Assembly: GCA_023807065.1 (NCBI GenBank)
Contig: JAJJLU010000361.1
Coordinates: 1-64,000 of the forward strand
Length of the DNA: 64,000 bases
Reading direction: 5' to 3'
DNA from: Isotricha intestinalis
Lineage: Eukaryota > Ciliophora > Litostomatea > Vestibuliferida > Isotrichidae
Shown here: positions 30,007-39,814 of the stretch, piece by piece
Layout: every line of letters starts with the position of its first letter
How positions within the stretch are numbered: the first letter of the stretch is position 1
Notes under the pieces: model-generated
What the model was told of the DNA's origin: nothing
Databases searched by the model: none
The model's input: only the letters and a program-made list of their open reading frames with translations
Translations under genes and position numbers: made by a program

Positions 30007-30771
30007 ATGATGAATGATGAAAAAGAAGGAAGAATTAAACTTCAAAATGGAGTTATTGAGGAGAATAATTTAAATATTCTTAGATTTAAAAGTTTAAATT
30101 TTTTAAATGATGCTCCTAGGAGAAGTTTATTCGGTGAACATACTACTATTAATATTGTTCAACTTGCTAAGAAAAATTTAGAACAATTAGAAAAAATAAA
30201 AATGATTAAAACAGAAAGGAAAAAAATATCATCAAATTTAAAAAATTTACAAATTAATAATGAATCAAAAAATCTTGAAAAACATAATTCAGAACTAAAC
30301 TATGAAACTATTTTTTCAGAAAGTAATAGAGAATACAATGATTTTGTTGAAAGAGTTATGAAAAGAATAAATAAAGAAAAAAAATTAAATATTAAAAGTA
30401 CAAAAGAATTTAGAAAAGAAATTCCAAAAAATAATGAAATTTTTTTTAATAGAATGATAAGGCAAAAAAAAAGAAATAAGAAAATAATATTATCTAAAGC
30501 TTGTGAAGATTTAAAAAAAATATCATTTAATTCTAAAACAATATATAATAGTAATGATAATTTTTTTAAATTACCTATTATTAATCAAGAAATGAAATTT
30601 AATAAAAAATCAAGAAATCATAATTTTAATAATACAATGAAAAAAACAAGTTTTATTAATTTATATCAACAAGTTTTAAATTCAACTATTATTTCTAATC
30701 AAAGTAACTATTTTCCTCAAACTGAAAATTATTTTCTCAAAAATCGACATTTGTCAAATTTAATAAAATAA
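30007..30771 (+). CDS. Basic 254-residue protein, unknown
   Basis: The frame starts with two Met codons (MNDEKEGRIKLQNG). The product is Lys/Asn-rich with a conserved-looking N-terminal segment (APRRSLFGEHTTINIVQLAK) followed by a short helical stretch (LAKKNLEQLEKIKMIKTERKK). A second helical region is at about 105-150. The rest looks disordered. It has no signal peptide, no TM helix and no domain I recognise. It lies 155 bp upstream of a coiled-coil gene in the same orientation. A nuclear or cytoskeletal protein is plausible from composition alone. Confidence 0.65.
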   Translation: MMNDEKEGRIKLQNGVIEENNLNILRFKSLNFLNDAPRRSLFGEHTTINIVQLAKKNLEQLEKIKMIKTERKKISSNLKNLQINNESKNLEKHNSELNYETIFSESNREYNDFVERVMKRINKEKKLNIKSTKEFRKEIPKNNEIFFNRMIRQKKRNKKIILSKACEDLKKISFNSKTIYNSNDNFFKLPIINQEMKFNKKSRNHNFNNTMKKTSFINLYQQVLNSTIISNQSNYFPQTENYFLKNRHLSNLIK

Positions 30772-30925
30772 AATTGAACAAACAAGAAGAATAAAAAAAA
30801 TATTAATTTTATATATAAAATATATAATAAATAAAAAATAAGGTATTATTATATATTTTTTATGTAAGAAGGAAATATTAATTTAAATAAAATAAATAAA
30901 TAATTTAAAAATAATTTTAATTTGA

Positions 30926-32317
30926 ATGTCAACAATTGATATAGAAAGAAGAAATAATATGAATACAATATCATATAATGAGAAATTAAAAGAAAAAATA
31001 ACAAATCAAGCAAAAAGATTAACTCAATTAGCATTAGAAAAAGAAGAATTATTAGAATTATTAAAAGAAAAAACAATGACTCTTGATGTAAGTTTAGAAA
31101 CAAATATTCCTTCAAATAAAAATAGTAGGAATTCAAAAAGTGCAAATAATAAGAAAAATAAAGGTAAAAATTATTTAAAAGAATTAATTATTGCTCAAGA
31201 TAAAATTAAAGAATTAGAAGAAAATAAAAAAGAATTAGATAAATTTAAAAAAACTGTTTGTGATAGATTAAATAAAGCTAATAATGATATTGATAAAACT
31301 AAAGAATCTTTAATTATTATGGAAAATGAAAAAAAAAATTTAATTGAACAAGTTTATAATTTAACTACTGATAAAGAAAATAATGATAAACAAATTAAAA
31401 AAATTTCAAAAAATTATGATGAACAAATTAAAGATTTAATTAATAAAAATAAAAAATTATTTTATGATAATAAACAATTACTCAATCAAATAAAAAAAAT
31501 TTCAAATGAAAATCAAATTTTAAAAAAAGATAATATATCTTTAAAAAATATAAATTTTAATTTTACTAAAACAATAGATAATTTAACTCAAAAATTAAGT
31601 AAATTTCAAAATGAGATAAATGATACAATTAAAAAAAAAGAAGTAGAAAAATATGAAAAAATAGTAAATGAATTAAATATTAAAATAAAAGGAAAAAATA
31701 TAGAAATTTCAAAAATGAAAGAATTACAAAATAATTATGAACTTTTAGAAAATGAATTATCAAATGTTGTTGATGAAAAAGATAAAAATATATTAAATTT
31801 ATCTAAACAAATTAATTTATTAAATACAAATAAAAATCAATTAGAAATTGATAATGATAAATTACAAATAAAAATATCTGAAATTACAAATGAAAATCAA
31901 AAAATAAAAAATGAAGTTTTTTCTTTAAGAAAAAAATATGAACAAATAAATTCTCAATTTCAATCAATGAATAATATGAAGAATTCACAAATAAATAATT
32001 TAAAAAAATATAATGAAGTTTTAGAAGAAAAAGTAGTTAAAATAGAAAAAAATAAAAGTTATTTAGAACATTTATTATTAACAACTCATCCAAGTAAAAA
32101 TTTAATTAAAGATATATTAGAATTATATTATCAAATTTCTGGATTAGAAATTGAAAAAAATAATATTGAAAATGAATACTTATATAAACCTTTAGATTCA
32201 TTTAATGAAAATAATGATAAAGAAACAAAGAAAAAAGCAATTAATAATATTTCTCAACAAATTAATAAATTAAAAAAATATTTAAAAAGTATGGAAGAAG
32301 GAATTACTATTAATTAA
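30926..32317 (+). CDS. Long coiled-coil protein
   Basis: The 463-residue product is coiled coil for most of its length (about 15-60 and 90-385), with continuous heptads of Lys, Glu, Asn, Ile and Leu such as KIKELEENKKELDKFKKTV. A less charged C-terminal part (about 385-450: HLLLTTHPSKNLIKDILELY) may be a small helical domain. It has no motor, kinase or membrane features. Such proteins in protists are usually cytoskeletal, basal-body or Golgi tethers, but the sequence alone does not decide. It converges on the kinase gene downstream with 135 bp between stops. Confidence 0.75.
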   Translation: MSTIDIERRNNMNTISYNEKLKEKITNQAKRLTQLALEKEELLELLKEKTMTLDVSLETNIPSNKNSRNSKSANNKKNKGKNYLKELIIAQDKIKELEENKKELDKFKKTVCDRLNKANNDIDKTKESLIIMENEKKNLIEQVYNLTTDKENNDKQIKKISKNYDEQIKDLINKNKKLFYDNKQLLNQIKKISNENQILKKDNISLKNINFNFTKTIDNLTQKLSKFQNEINDTIKKKEVEKYEKIVNELNIKIKGKNIEISKMKELQNNYELLENELSNVVDEKDKNILNLSKQINLLNTNKNQLEIDNDKLQIKISEITNENQKIKNEVFSLRKKYEQINSQFQSMNNMKNSQINNLKKYNEVLEEKVVKIEKNKSYLEHLLLTTHPSKNLIKDILELYYQISGLEIEKNNIENEYLYKPLDSFNENNDKETKKKAINNISQQINKLKKYLKSMEEGITIN

Positions 32318-32452
32318 AATATTATATTATGTAATAATTATTTTAAAAAAATTATAAATAATTTTTTAAATAAAGGAACTTTTTTAATAATAAAAATAGA
32401 ATTAATTAATTTTTGATAATTACATATTATAATTTCATTTTTTTTTTCAAAA

Positions 32453-34117
32453 TTATTTAATATGAAAATTAGTATTAATATAATTTCTTTCAGTTAATCC
32501 GCCAATTAATTTTTTAGGTAAATTAATTTTATTATTTTTTGTTATATTTTTTTTTATTTTTAAATAAGTTTTTTGTGTTTTAGGAGCTGAAGAAATTTTA
32601 TTTTCAAAATAAAATTTTTTCATAAAACTTCTTCTAATATTATTTTTAGGAGGAGTAAGAACATAATTATTTTTATATTTCAATGAATTATTTAAAAAAA
32701 TATTTTTTGATATATTTAAAGAATAATTTTTTTCTTCTTCAAATGAATAAAGATATGAATTTTTATTTTCATTAATTACACTATAACAATTATTTTGATT
32801 ATCTTTATTTTGTAATTTTAAATTTTTAACATGTTCAGATAAAAAATCCTTTTTTTCAAATTCTAAACTTGATTCTCTTTCTTTTTTAGTTTTTTCTTTT
32901 GGTTTAAATAATGTTTTATTTACTGTTATTTTTCTTAATATTATATTATTTTTTGTTATTCCTTTAGATAAACTATTTATTGCATAATCACTTAAAAAAG
33001 AAAATTTATTTATTGAAAACCTTTCTGTTAAATTTCCTTCTTCATTATTTCTTTTTTGAATTTTTATTTTATAATTCTTTTTATTTTGTTTTTCATTATT
33101 ATTAATATTATTCTTATTATCATTATTTTCTTCGTTTAATATATTATTTTCACTATTAACATTATTATTCAAAATACTATTATTTTCATTATTTATTTTA
33201 TTTACTTTATCATTTAATATATTATTATTTTCATTATTAACATAAGTTTTATTATTATAAAGATGTTCTCCCATAATATAAAAAGGATGTTTTTTAATTT
33301 GTTTTATATTTATCCTCTTATTATAATTTTTTTGTAATAAACTTTCAATAATATTTCTTGCAATATCAGATAAAAAATTAGGTAAAAAGACTTTTCCATT
33401 GATTATTTTTTGATATAATCTTTTATTATTTTTGTCTTCAAAAGGTAAAAAACCACATAAAATAACATATAATATAATTCCAACAGACCAAATATCAATA
33501 AATTTAGCATTATAAGTTTTATTTTTAATCATTTCAGGAGCAGCATAACAAGGAGAACCACATGGAGTTTTTAATAAACAATTATTTGATTCTAAAAAAA
33601 AATTAGATAAATTATAATCTATTATTTTAATATTTTTTCTATTATCTAATAATATATTTTCTAGTTTTAAATCTCTATGACTTATTAAATTATTGTGTAA
33701 ATATTCTAATCCATTTATTATTTGATAAAATATTATTGAACCTTCTTCTTCGTTTAATTTATTATTTTTTGATATATATTTAAATAAATCACCTTTAGAA
33801 CAATATTCCATTATTAAATAAAAGTTATTATTATCTTCTTTTATTTCATATATTTTTATTATGTTTGGATGATTTAAAGAATTTAGAATTTTAATTTCTC
33901 TTTTTAAATGAATTTTATCTTTATTCGTTAATTTATTTTTAGATATTATTTTTATTGCTACTTTTCTTTTTGTTTGTTTATGAATTCCTAATTTTACTTT
34001 ACTAAAGGAACCTTCACCTATTTTTTCTTTTATTTCATATTCAAATAAAGTTTCTTCTTCTTTTTTATTTATATTGTTTTCTTTTTTATTATTTTCATTT
34101 ATGTTTGTTTCTTTCAT
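32453..34117 (-). CDS. Ser/Thr protein kinase, SNF1/CAMK-like, with DYN in place of DFG
   Basis: This 554-residue protein has an N-terminal kinase domain at about 22-285. The glycine loop is IGEGSFSKVKLG, the lysine is in VAIKII, and the catalytic loop is SHRDLKLENILL with Asp149. The activation segment ends in CGSPCYAAPEMI, and the F-helix reads DIWSVGIILYVILCGFLPF. This pattern is of the AMPK/SNF1/MARK and CAMK group. The metal-binding motif, DFGLSN in that group, is DYNLSN (Asp167-Tyr168-Asn169); the Asp is kept but Phe and Gly are not. The rest (about 290-554) is Asn-rich and disordered, with poly-Asn runs, and carries no recognised regulatory domain. It may be active with an unusual activation loop. 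Substrates are unknown. Confidence 0.9.
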   Translation of the reverse strand: MKETNINENNKKENNINKKEEETLFEYEIKEKIGEGSFSKVKLGIHKQTKRKVAIKIISKNKLTNKDKIHLKREIKILNSLNHPNIIKIYEIKEDNNNFYLIMEYCSKGDLFKYISKNNKLNEEEGSIIFYQIINGLEYLHNNLISHRDLKLENILLDNRKNIKIIDYNLSNFFLESNNCLLKTPCGSPCYAAPEMIKNKTYNAKFIDIWSVGIILYVILCGFLPFEDKNNKRLYQKIINGKVFLPNFLSDIARNIIESLLQKNYNKRINIKQIKKHPFYIMGEHLYNNKTYVNNENNNILNDKVNKINNENNSILNNNVNSENNILNEENNDNKNNINNNEKQNKKNYKIKIQKRNNEEGNLTERFSINKFSFLSDYAINSLSKGITKNNIILRKITVNKTLFKPKEKTKKERESSLEFEKKDFLSEHVKNLKLQNKDNQNNCYSVINENKNSYLYSFEEEKNYSLNISKNIFLNNSLKYKNNYVLTPPKNNIRRSFMKKFYFENKISSAPKTQKTYLKIKKNITKNNKINLPKKLIGGLTERNYINTNFHIK

Positions 34118-34463
34118 AATGTTTAATAATTCAATTTTTCTAAATATTAATTGATTAAATTATATTATTAATTGTATTTTTAATTTCAAATTAAAAAATA
34201 TGAAAATAATTAAAGAAAATATTAAGGAATTAAATTCTTTTTTTAAATTCATTGTTTTTTAGGAATTTTATCTATATTTAAATTTTTTATATAACTTGAT
34301 TTTATTCTATTTAAATAATTTATTTTATCATATATTTATAATACAAACATAAATTCATTATCCGTAAAAAAATTACACATTAGAAATAAATTTATTAATA
34401 ACAATGATTCTACATAAGAAACATTAAAAGAAAACTCTTTTTGTTTAAAAATAAAAACATATC
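34118..34463. other. 346-bp spacer between two minus-strand genes
   Basis: AT-rich spacer holding the kinase promoter (high-AT) and the Pumilio gene 5'-to-3' boundary on the minus strand. No reading frame or repeat is supportable here. Confidence 0.5.
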
Positions 34464-36152
34464 TTACATTTTGTTCAAAAAATTACCATATTGATGACAT
34501 AAATGTTCATAAATTTTTCTTCCAATTGAAGTAGATTTAAGTCTATCTATCATAGGTTTAATTTGTTGAATTATTTGGATAAAAGTATTTCCATTACTTA
34601 TACTTAAAGCTTTTTGAACAACATAATTACCATAATGATTAATAATTAAATCTTTAATTAATTTATTTTCTATCATATAATTAATTAAAGAAATTGAATC
34701 TTGATTATCTTGAATAATTGCTCTATCAATTACATTAGAAGAAAATTTTTGGTTGGATAAAAAAACTAAATTTTTTTTAAAATAATCAAATATAATTTTA
34801 TTATATTCTTCATTATGAAAACTTACTAATAGTTGAATAGTATAATTTCCATATTCATCATTAATTAAATTTGAAATATCTTTAATAATAAAATTAACCA
34901 CTTTATCTTTTTGATTTTTATTAGCATATAAAAAACAATTTTCAAAAATTGATGCTCCTTGTTTTAATTTAGATATAATAAAAGCTTTTTCAGCTAATTT
35001 TTCAAAGATAAAATTATTTTTTTCTTTAGGATAAATTTTTACAATTTTTTGAAAAACATGATTTCCATTTATATCATTACATAAATCACAAATATGATTT
35101 TCTATTAATTTCTTAAATATATTATCTAATTCATCTGTTTCAATATCTAAATATTTTCCTCTTTCTAATTTTTCTAAAATTTTTTGAAAAACTCTTGTTC
35201 CATAATTATGCAGTGATATAATAATTAAATCATGTTTAATTTGAGAAAAAAAATTAGTAATCATTTTTTTATTATTTTTAGATAAGAATATATCAAATAA
35301 TTTTTGAGCAACATAATTTCCAAATTGATGATTAATAACATTAGTTAAATTACTTTCAATACATTTATAAAATTGTTGAATGAAATTATTATCATTTTTT
35401 TTTTCTTCTAATTTTTCTTGTAATTGTCTACAACCAACTTGATCTTGTAATTTATTAAATATAGAATAATAATCTTGATTATTTTTCCAAGGCTGTTGAA
35501 AAGTACAAGAATTTCTTTTAATAATATTATTTTTATCATTTATAGTATTAAATAAATTATTATTTAAATTATTATTATTTAAATAAGGTGAAATTCCTTG
35601 ATATGGATTTTGAAAAGAATAATTATAGTATAAAAAATTAGGTAACAAACCTAAAGAATTTCTTCTTAAATCAAACATATCTTGAAGAGTATTATAAGGA
35701 TATTTATTTATATTATTATTAATATTACTGTTAATATTATTATTCAAATTATTATTAATATTATTTTCTAATGATTGATTTGAATTATAATTATTAAATC
35801 CAATTAAATTTGAAGAAGGATAAAAAATATTTCCTACTGATCTTTTTTTATTATTTTGAGGAAAATTATCAGAATATTCATCTTCTTCTTCAGAATTATT
35901 ATTGAAAGAAGAATTATTTGAAGATGAAGTTTTTTCAATATTATTTATTCCAAATAATGAAGTATATTTATCAAATTCTTGATATGCAAAAAGTGAATTA
36001 CTTCTTAATTTTATTTTCTTTAATGGAAAATTATTATTATTTGTTATTATATCTCCTGATTCAAATATTTGAATTTCTTCCATTGATGGATTTATTACAC
36101 TTTTATGACGCTTTGATTTACCTTTTTCTTCACTTATTTCTGATGAATTCAT
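34464..36152 (-). CDS. Pumilio/PUF-family RNA-binding protein
   Basis: The 562-residue product has a low-complexity N-terminal half (Asn-rich, about 1-230) and eight C-terminal PUF repeats (about 235-555). These proteins bind 3' UTRs and repress or localise mRNAs. The five-residue RNA-contact helices read CRQLQ, NYVAQ, TRVFQ, NHVFQ, ASIFE, NYTIQ, SNVID and NYVVQ for repeats 1-8. Repeats 8, 7 and 6 (N-Q, S-D, N-Q) would read the core UGU if Asp stands in for the usual Glu. Repeats 4 to 1 fit the U-A-U-A part of a Pumilio response element. Repeat 5 (A..E) is unusual and does not match the normal C..Q reader of A. The gene is intronless. The family call is firm. Confidence 0.93.
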   Translation of the reverse strand: MNSSEISEEKGKSKRHKSVINPSMEEIQIFESGDIITNNNNFPLKKIKLRSNSLFAYQEFDKYTSLFGINNIEKTSSSNNSSFNNNSEEEDEYSDNFPQNNKKRSVGNIFYPSSNLIGFNNYNSNQSLENNINNNLNNNINSNINNNINKYPYNTLQDMFDLRRNSLGLLPNFLYYNYSFQNPYQGISPYLNNNNLNNNLFNTINDKNNIIKRNSCTFQQPWKNNQDYYSIFNKLQDQVGCRQLQEKLEEKKNDNNFIQQFYKCIESNLTNVINHQFGNYVAQKLFDIFLSKNNKKMITNFFSQIKHDLIIISLHNYGTRVFQKILEKLERGKYLDIETDELDNIFKKLIENHICDLCNDINGNHVFQKIVKIYPKEKNNFIFEKLAEKAFIISKLKQGASIFENCFLYANKNQKDKVVNFIIKDISNLINDEYGNYTIQLLVSFHNEEYNKIIFDYFKKNLVFLSNQKFSSNVIDRAIIQDNQDSISLINYMIENKLIKDLIINHYGNYVVQKALSISNGNTFIQIIQQIKPMIDRLKSTSIGRKIYEHLCHQYGNFLNKM

Positions 36153-36723
36153 TTTTTATTTAATTTTTTTTATATATTTTTTAATAGATTTTTTTTCTAA
36201 TTAATCATTAATAATAATTTTCTTTTACCTTTTTTAACTTTATTTTATTTATTCCCCTTATATTTATATTTTGTTAAATTCAATAGAGATTAATTTAATT
36301 TATAATTGTTTTAAGTGAATTAAATATTTTATTTCCATCTTTTTTTTTTTTCAGAAAAATAAATAAAAATATTTCATTTTCTTGTTATTTTATAGCAATA
36401 ACTGTTATCTTTATTTAATTTTTTGATTTTATATATTTAGTTTTCTCTCGTCATTATTCTTTGATTCTTTTATTATAGAGATATTATTATTTATATTCTT
36501 ATTTTATACTTATATTCTATTATCATTCTATTCATAATTCCTTATTTTGTTCAAAATATTTTTCAAGAAAAAGAAAATAAAACAATATTACAAATAATAA
36601 GGAAATTAATAAATCTTGAATAATATAATTTTATGATAAATTTTTATTTTTTTTTGTTTTTATTTTTAATAATATATAAAGAAAATTTAAAATATTTTTG
36701 TATTTTTTTAAATTATTCAAATA
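36153..36723. other. 571-bp spacer, no gene seen
   Basis: The spacer lies between the Pumilio start and the ATG12 stop (both minus strand). It is AT-rich throughout, with slightly more mixed composition at 36380-36540. No frame of coding character is seen on either strand. It should hold the Pumilio promoter and the ATG12 3' UTR. Confidence 0.5.
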
Positions 36724-37120
36724 TTATCCCCAAGAAACTTCAATAGAATAATTAACAATAATCTTTTCTCCGACTTGAAAATTATCATAAATATCTCTTA
36801 CATAAGCAGAAGGAATAATAGCGAAATTATTCCCACAATAAAAAAATAAAGATTTATCTTTTAAATAATCATTATATCTTTGTTTTAAATTTTCAAGTAA
36901 TTTTCCAAAAGTTGCATCTCCTGGCATTTGGACCATTAAATAATCTGTTTGATTTCCTCTTACAAATTGCTGAGTTTTACCTACCGCTTTTAATATTATT
37001 TTTATTTTTTCTTTGTTTAAATCTATATTTATTTATTTTTAATTATTAATTTTTTTTCTTACTATTTGAATTTTTTATTATTGTTTGTAAATCCTTTCCT
37101 TCGTTTGTTGTTTCTGTCAT
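36724..37120 (-). CDS. ATG12: ATG12 ubiquitin-like autophagy protein (two exons)
   Basis: Exon 1 is 37120-37063 and exon 2 is 37022-36724; joined they give 357 nt and 118 residues. After a short polar N-terminus (MTETTNEGKDLQTIIK) the protein runs KEKIKIILKAVGKTQ, then LENLKQRY, SLFFYCGNNFAIIPSAYVRD and ends in IEVSWG. The KI-x-(I/V)LLKAVG start, the FFYCGNNFAI middle and the C-terminal Trp-Gly are the landmarks of ATG12. Its terminal Gly forms the conjugate with ATG5 after E1 (ATG7) and E2 (ATG10) action, for LC3/ATG8 lipidation. The core up to the Met at 36936 reads open without splicing, but it would lack the first beta strand. The exposed terminal Gly means no protease step is needed, as in other ATG12 proteins. 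Confidence 0.9.
37023..37062 (-). other. 40-nt GT-AG intron in ATG12
   Basis: On the minus strand the intron starts GTAAGAAA at 37062 and ends ATATAG at 37023. It is almost pure A/T. Read through, the frame meets TAA five codons in. Removed, it joins a 58-nt first exon in frame with the ATG12 core. The intron falls after the first base of a codon (phase 1). Confidence 0.85.
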
Positions 37121-37190
37121 TTTTATATTTTGTTTTTTAATATTTAATACTTAATTTTTTTAATTACAATAAATAAAAAAACTTTAAAAA

Positions 37191-39083
37191 TTATTTATTT
37201 GAGTTTTTATTTTTTTGTTCAATTTCCCATTTTAATTTTAAAAATTCATTTTGAAGTATTTTAATATTCTCATCTTTTTCTAAATTTAATTCCTTTAATT
37301 CTTTAATTTGATTTTGTAAAACTTTTTCATTATTTTTATATTGAATATTAATTTCTTTTAATTTTGTTTCATATTTCTCAATAAAATCTTTATTAAGAGA
37401 AGAATATTCTTTTGAATTCATTAAATTAATTTTTTTATTTAATTTATCTATTGTTTTTTTATTTAATTTATTTTCAGCATATAAATTTGATAAAGAGTTT
37501 GAAATTTTAGAAATTTGATTTATTAATTTATGATTTTCTTTTTTTAAATTTGAATAATCATTTTTTTCTGATTTTGATCTATTAATATTTAAATCATCTA
37601 AATAATTTTTTTCTTTAATTAAGTTTGATAAATTTACTTTTTCAATTATTAATTGAGAAATTTGACTATCTTTTAAATTTAATTCTCCTGTCAATGAATT
37701 TATTGTTGAATCTTTTATTTTTATATTTTTTTTTAAATCAATTAATTGTTCAGATATTTTATTTATATTTTTATCTTTATCTATAGCTTCATTATTATTT
37801 TCAAATAAATTTTCATTATTATTTAAATCAATTTCAGAATTATTTCTCTTTAATTTTTTATTATTATTTATTATTTTTATTTCATTATTTAATTTTTTTT
37901 CATTATTTATATTTTCATTTTCTTTTTTTTCATTTATTTCTTTTTTTAAATTTGAAATTATATTTTTTAAATCTTCTTTTTCTTTATTTAATTGAGTATT
38001 CTTTTCTAAAATTTGTGTTTTTGAATTAGACAATTCTAATATTTTAATACATAACTCATTATTTTTATTAGAAAGATCAGAATTTAATTTTGACAATTCA
38101 GAAATTTTCAATTTATCTCCTTCAATAATATCATTATTTTTATTATCTAATTTATTAGTTTTTAAATTATTATTTTCTTTTTCCATTATTGATATTTTTT
38201 CATCTCTTTTTTCTATTTCATTTTTTAATTTTTTTATTTTTTCAATATGTTCTTTTATTTCTTTTTTTACTTTAGAAATTTTCTGATTATATGTTTCATT
38301 TGATTTTCTTAAATCAGAAGTTAATTGTAATACTTTATCTTCTAAATTTTTAATTGTTGTTTCTTTATTTTTAATGTTTATTTCTAATTTTTTTTCATTT
38401 TTTATTTTATTATTATTCAATATTTTTTTTTCATTTTTAATTTTATTTTCTTCACTAAATTCATTTACTGAAAATTTATGATGACTTTTACTTTCTCCAA
38501 ATGCAAATTGATGATTAGGTAAATTTCTTCTATAAATATTATAATTTCTTTTATTAAGAATATTATTTAAATCAATTTTATTTAATGATTCTTTGATCAC
38601 TGAATTTTTAGAATATTTTAAATTATATTTTTTAATTATTTCTTTATTTTTTTCTTGACTATTATTAATATTTCTTTCTGAACTTAAACTATTATTAATA
38701 ATTGAATTATTAATTTTTGTTAAAGATAATTTTATATTATTCTTTTCTCTATCATTTCTTTTTGAAGATGATAAATTTAAATTTCTTTCTTTTAGATGCT
38801 GTTTTTTTCTTAAAATTTTAATTCCTTGAATTATTTCTTTTGCTTTTGAAATAAAAGAATTTATTTCTATTTCAATATTAGATAATTTATTTATAATTAA
38901 ATTTTCTTTTTCAAAAATTAATTTTCCTTCTTTAATTTCTTTTTTTATATTTTTATAATGTTCTTTTATAACATCTATTAAAGAATTAATTAAAGTAACT
39001 AATTCTTCATCATTGCAAAAATTAGATATATTACTATATTTCAAAGTTGAATCCCCATAATTATTATAATTACATTTTTTCAT
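37191..39083 (-). CDS. Long coiled-coil protein, 630 residues
   Basis: After about 100 residues of helix-rich N-terminus (EELVTLINSLIDVIKEHYKN and on) and a Ser/Asn-rich linker (about 110-225), a near-continuous coiled coil covers about 225-625. The heptads are built from Lys, Glu, Asn, Ile and Leu, for example KEIKEHIEKIKKLKNEIEKR. No globular domain is recognisable. The gene is tightly packed: 70 bp from the ATG12 start and 86 bp from the 39170 gene. Structural or tethering functions are likely for the class, but nothing specific can be said. Confidence 0.75.
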   Translation of the reverse strand: MKKCNYNNYGDSTLKYSNISNFCNDEELVTLINSLIDVIKEHYKNIKKEIKEGKLIFEKENLIINKLSNIEIEINSFISKAKEIIQGIKILRKKQHLKERNLNLSSSKRNDREKNNIKLSLTKINNSIINNSLSSERNINNSQEKNKEIIKKYNLKYSKNSVIKESLNKIDLNNILNKRNYNIYRRNLPNHQFAFGESKSHHKFSVNEFSEENKIKNEKKILNNNKIKNEKKLEINIKNKETTIKNLEDKVLQLTSDLRKSNETYNQKISKVKKEIKEHIEKIKKLKNEIEKRDEKISIMEKENNNLKTNKLDNKNNDIIEGDKLKISELSKLNSDLSNKNNELCIKILELSNSKTQILEKNTQLNKEKEDLKNIISNLKKEINEKKENENINNEKKLNNEIKIINNNKKLKRNNSEIDLNNNENLFENNNEAIDKDKNINKISEQLIDLKKNIKIKDSTINSLTGELNLKDSQISQLIIEKVNLSNLIKEKNYLDDLNINRSKSEKNDYSNLKKENHKLINQISKISNSLSNLYAENKLNKKTIDKLNKKINLMNSKEYSSLNKDFIEKYETKLKEINIQYKNNEKVLQNQIKELKELNLEKDENIKILQNEFLKLKWEIEQKNKNSNK

Positions 39084-39169
39084 TAAAAATCTTAAAAAAA
39101 AAATAAATAAACCTCATTTTTTTAAAATCTAAAACAATATTTTTAAAAAATAAAAAAAAATATCTAAAT

Positions 39170-39637
39170 TTACCCAAACAAATTTTTAAGTCCACTTATA
39201 CCTTTATTAATTTTTTCTTCTAATTTTTGTTTTCCTTCATTAATTTTTTCTCCAATATCAGTATTAAAAATTTGTTTTCCGATTTTATCCACAGCTTCAA
39301 GAATAGTTATTTTCTTTAAAGATAAATGAAAATCATCTAAATAAAAACATTTAGGAGCAAAAGTTAAATCTAATGAATCATTTAATTTTTCAACAATTAC
39401 TTTTTTTTCTTCAAAACACCAAATTAAAATTGGAAAATTTAATTCTATATTTTCATCCATTTTAAATACTTTACTTATTTTATCTAAATTTTCTTTCATA
39501 AATGTTCCTTCATATTTTAATGTTTTATTCTCTATTCCATCACTTGTTATATTTATTGTATTGTTTTCTACTGATAATGTAAATTTTAATTTTGTTTTAT
39601 CTGTTGATTCTAATTGATATTCTTTTTTTTCTGACAT
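39170..39637 (-). CDS. 155-residue protein with beta-rich N-terminus and helical tail, unknown
   Basis: This is a well-composed small protein. The N-terminal 110 residues alternate polar and hydrophobic residues as in an antiparallel beta domain (YQLESTDKTKLKFTLSVENN, GTFMKENLDKISKVFKMDEN). The last 40 residues form amphipathic helices (IGKQIFNTDIGEKINEGKQK) ending in GLKNLFG. I do not recognise the family. Codon use and balanced composition support a real gene. It is divergent from a 75-codon ORF with 177 bp between starts. Confidence 0.75.
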   Translation of the reverse strand: MSEKKEYQLESTDKTKLKFTLSVENNTINITSDGIENKTLKYEGTFMKENLDKISKVFKMDENIELNFPILIWCFEEKKVIVEKLNDSLDLTFAPKCFYLDDFHLSLKKITILEAVDKIGKQIFNTDIGEKINEGKQKLEEKINKGISGLKNLFG

Positions 39638-39814
39638 TTTTTTAAGTGTTTTTTTTTAATACGTTTTTTTTTAAAATATATTTTTCCTTGTTAATAATTA
39701 TTATTGTTATTTGGTTGTTTCTTTAAATAAATTTATTCATTCTTAATTATTTAATTTCTAAATGATAAACAATTTTGTTGAGATTTTAAAAAATGATTTA
39801 TTTTAAAATAGATT

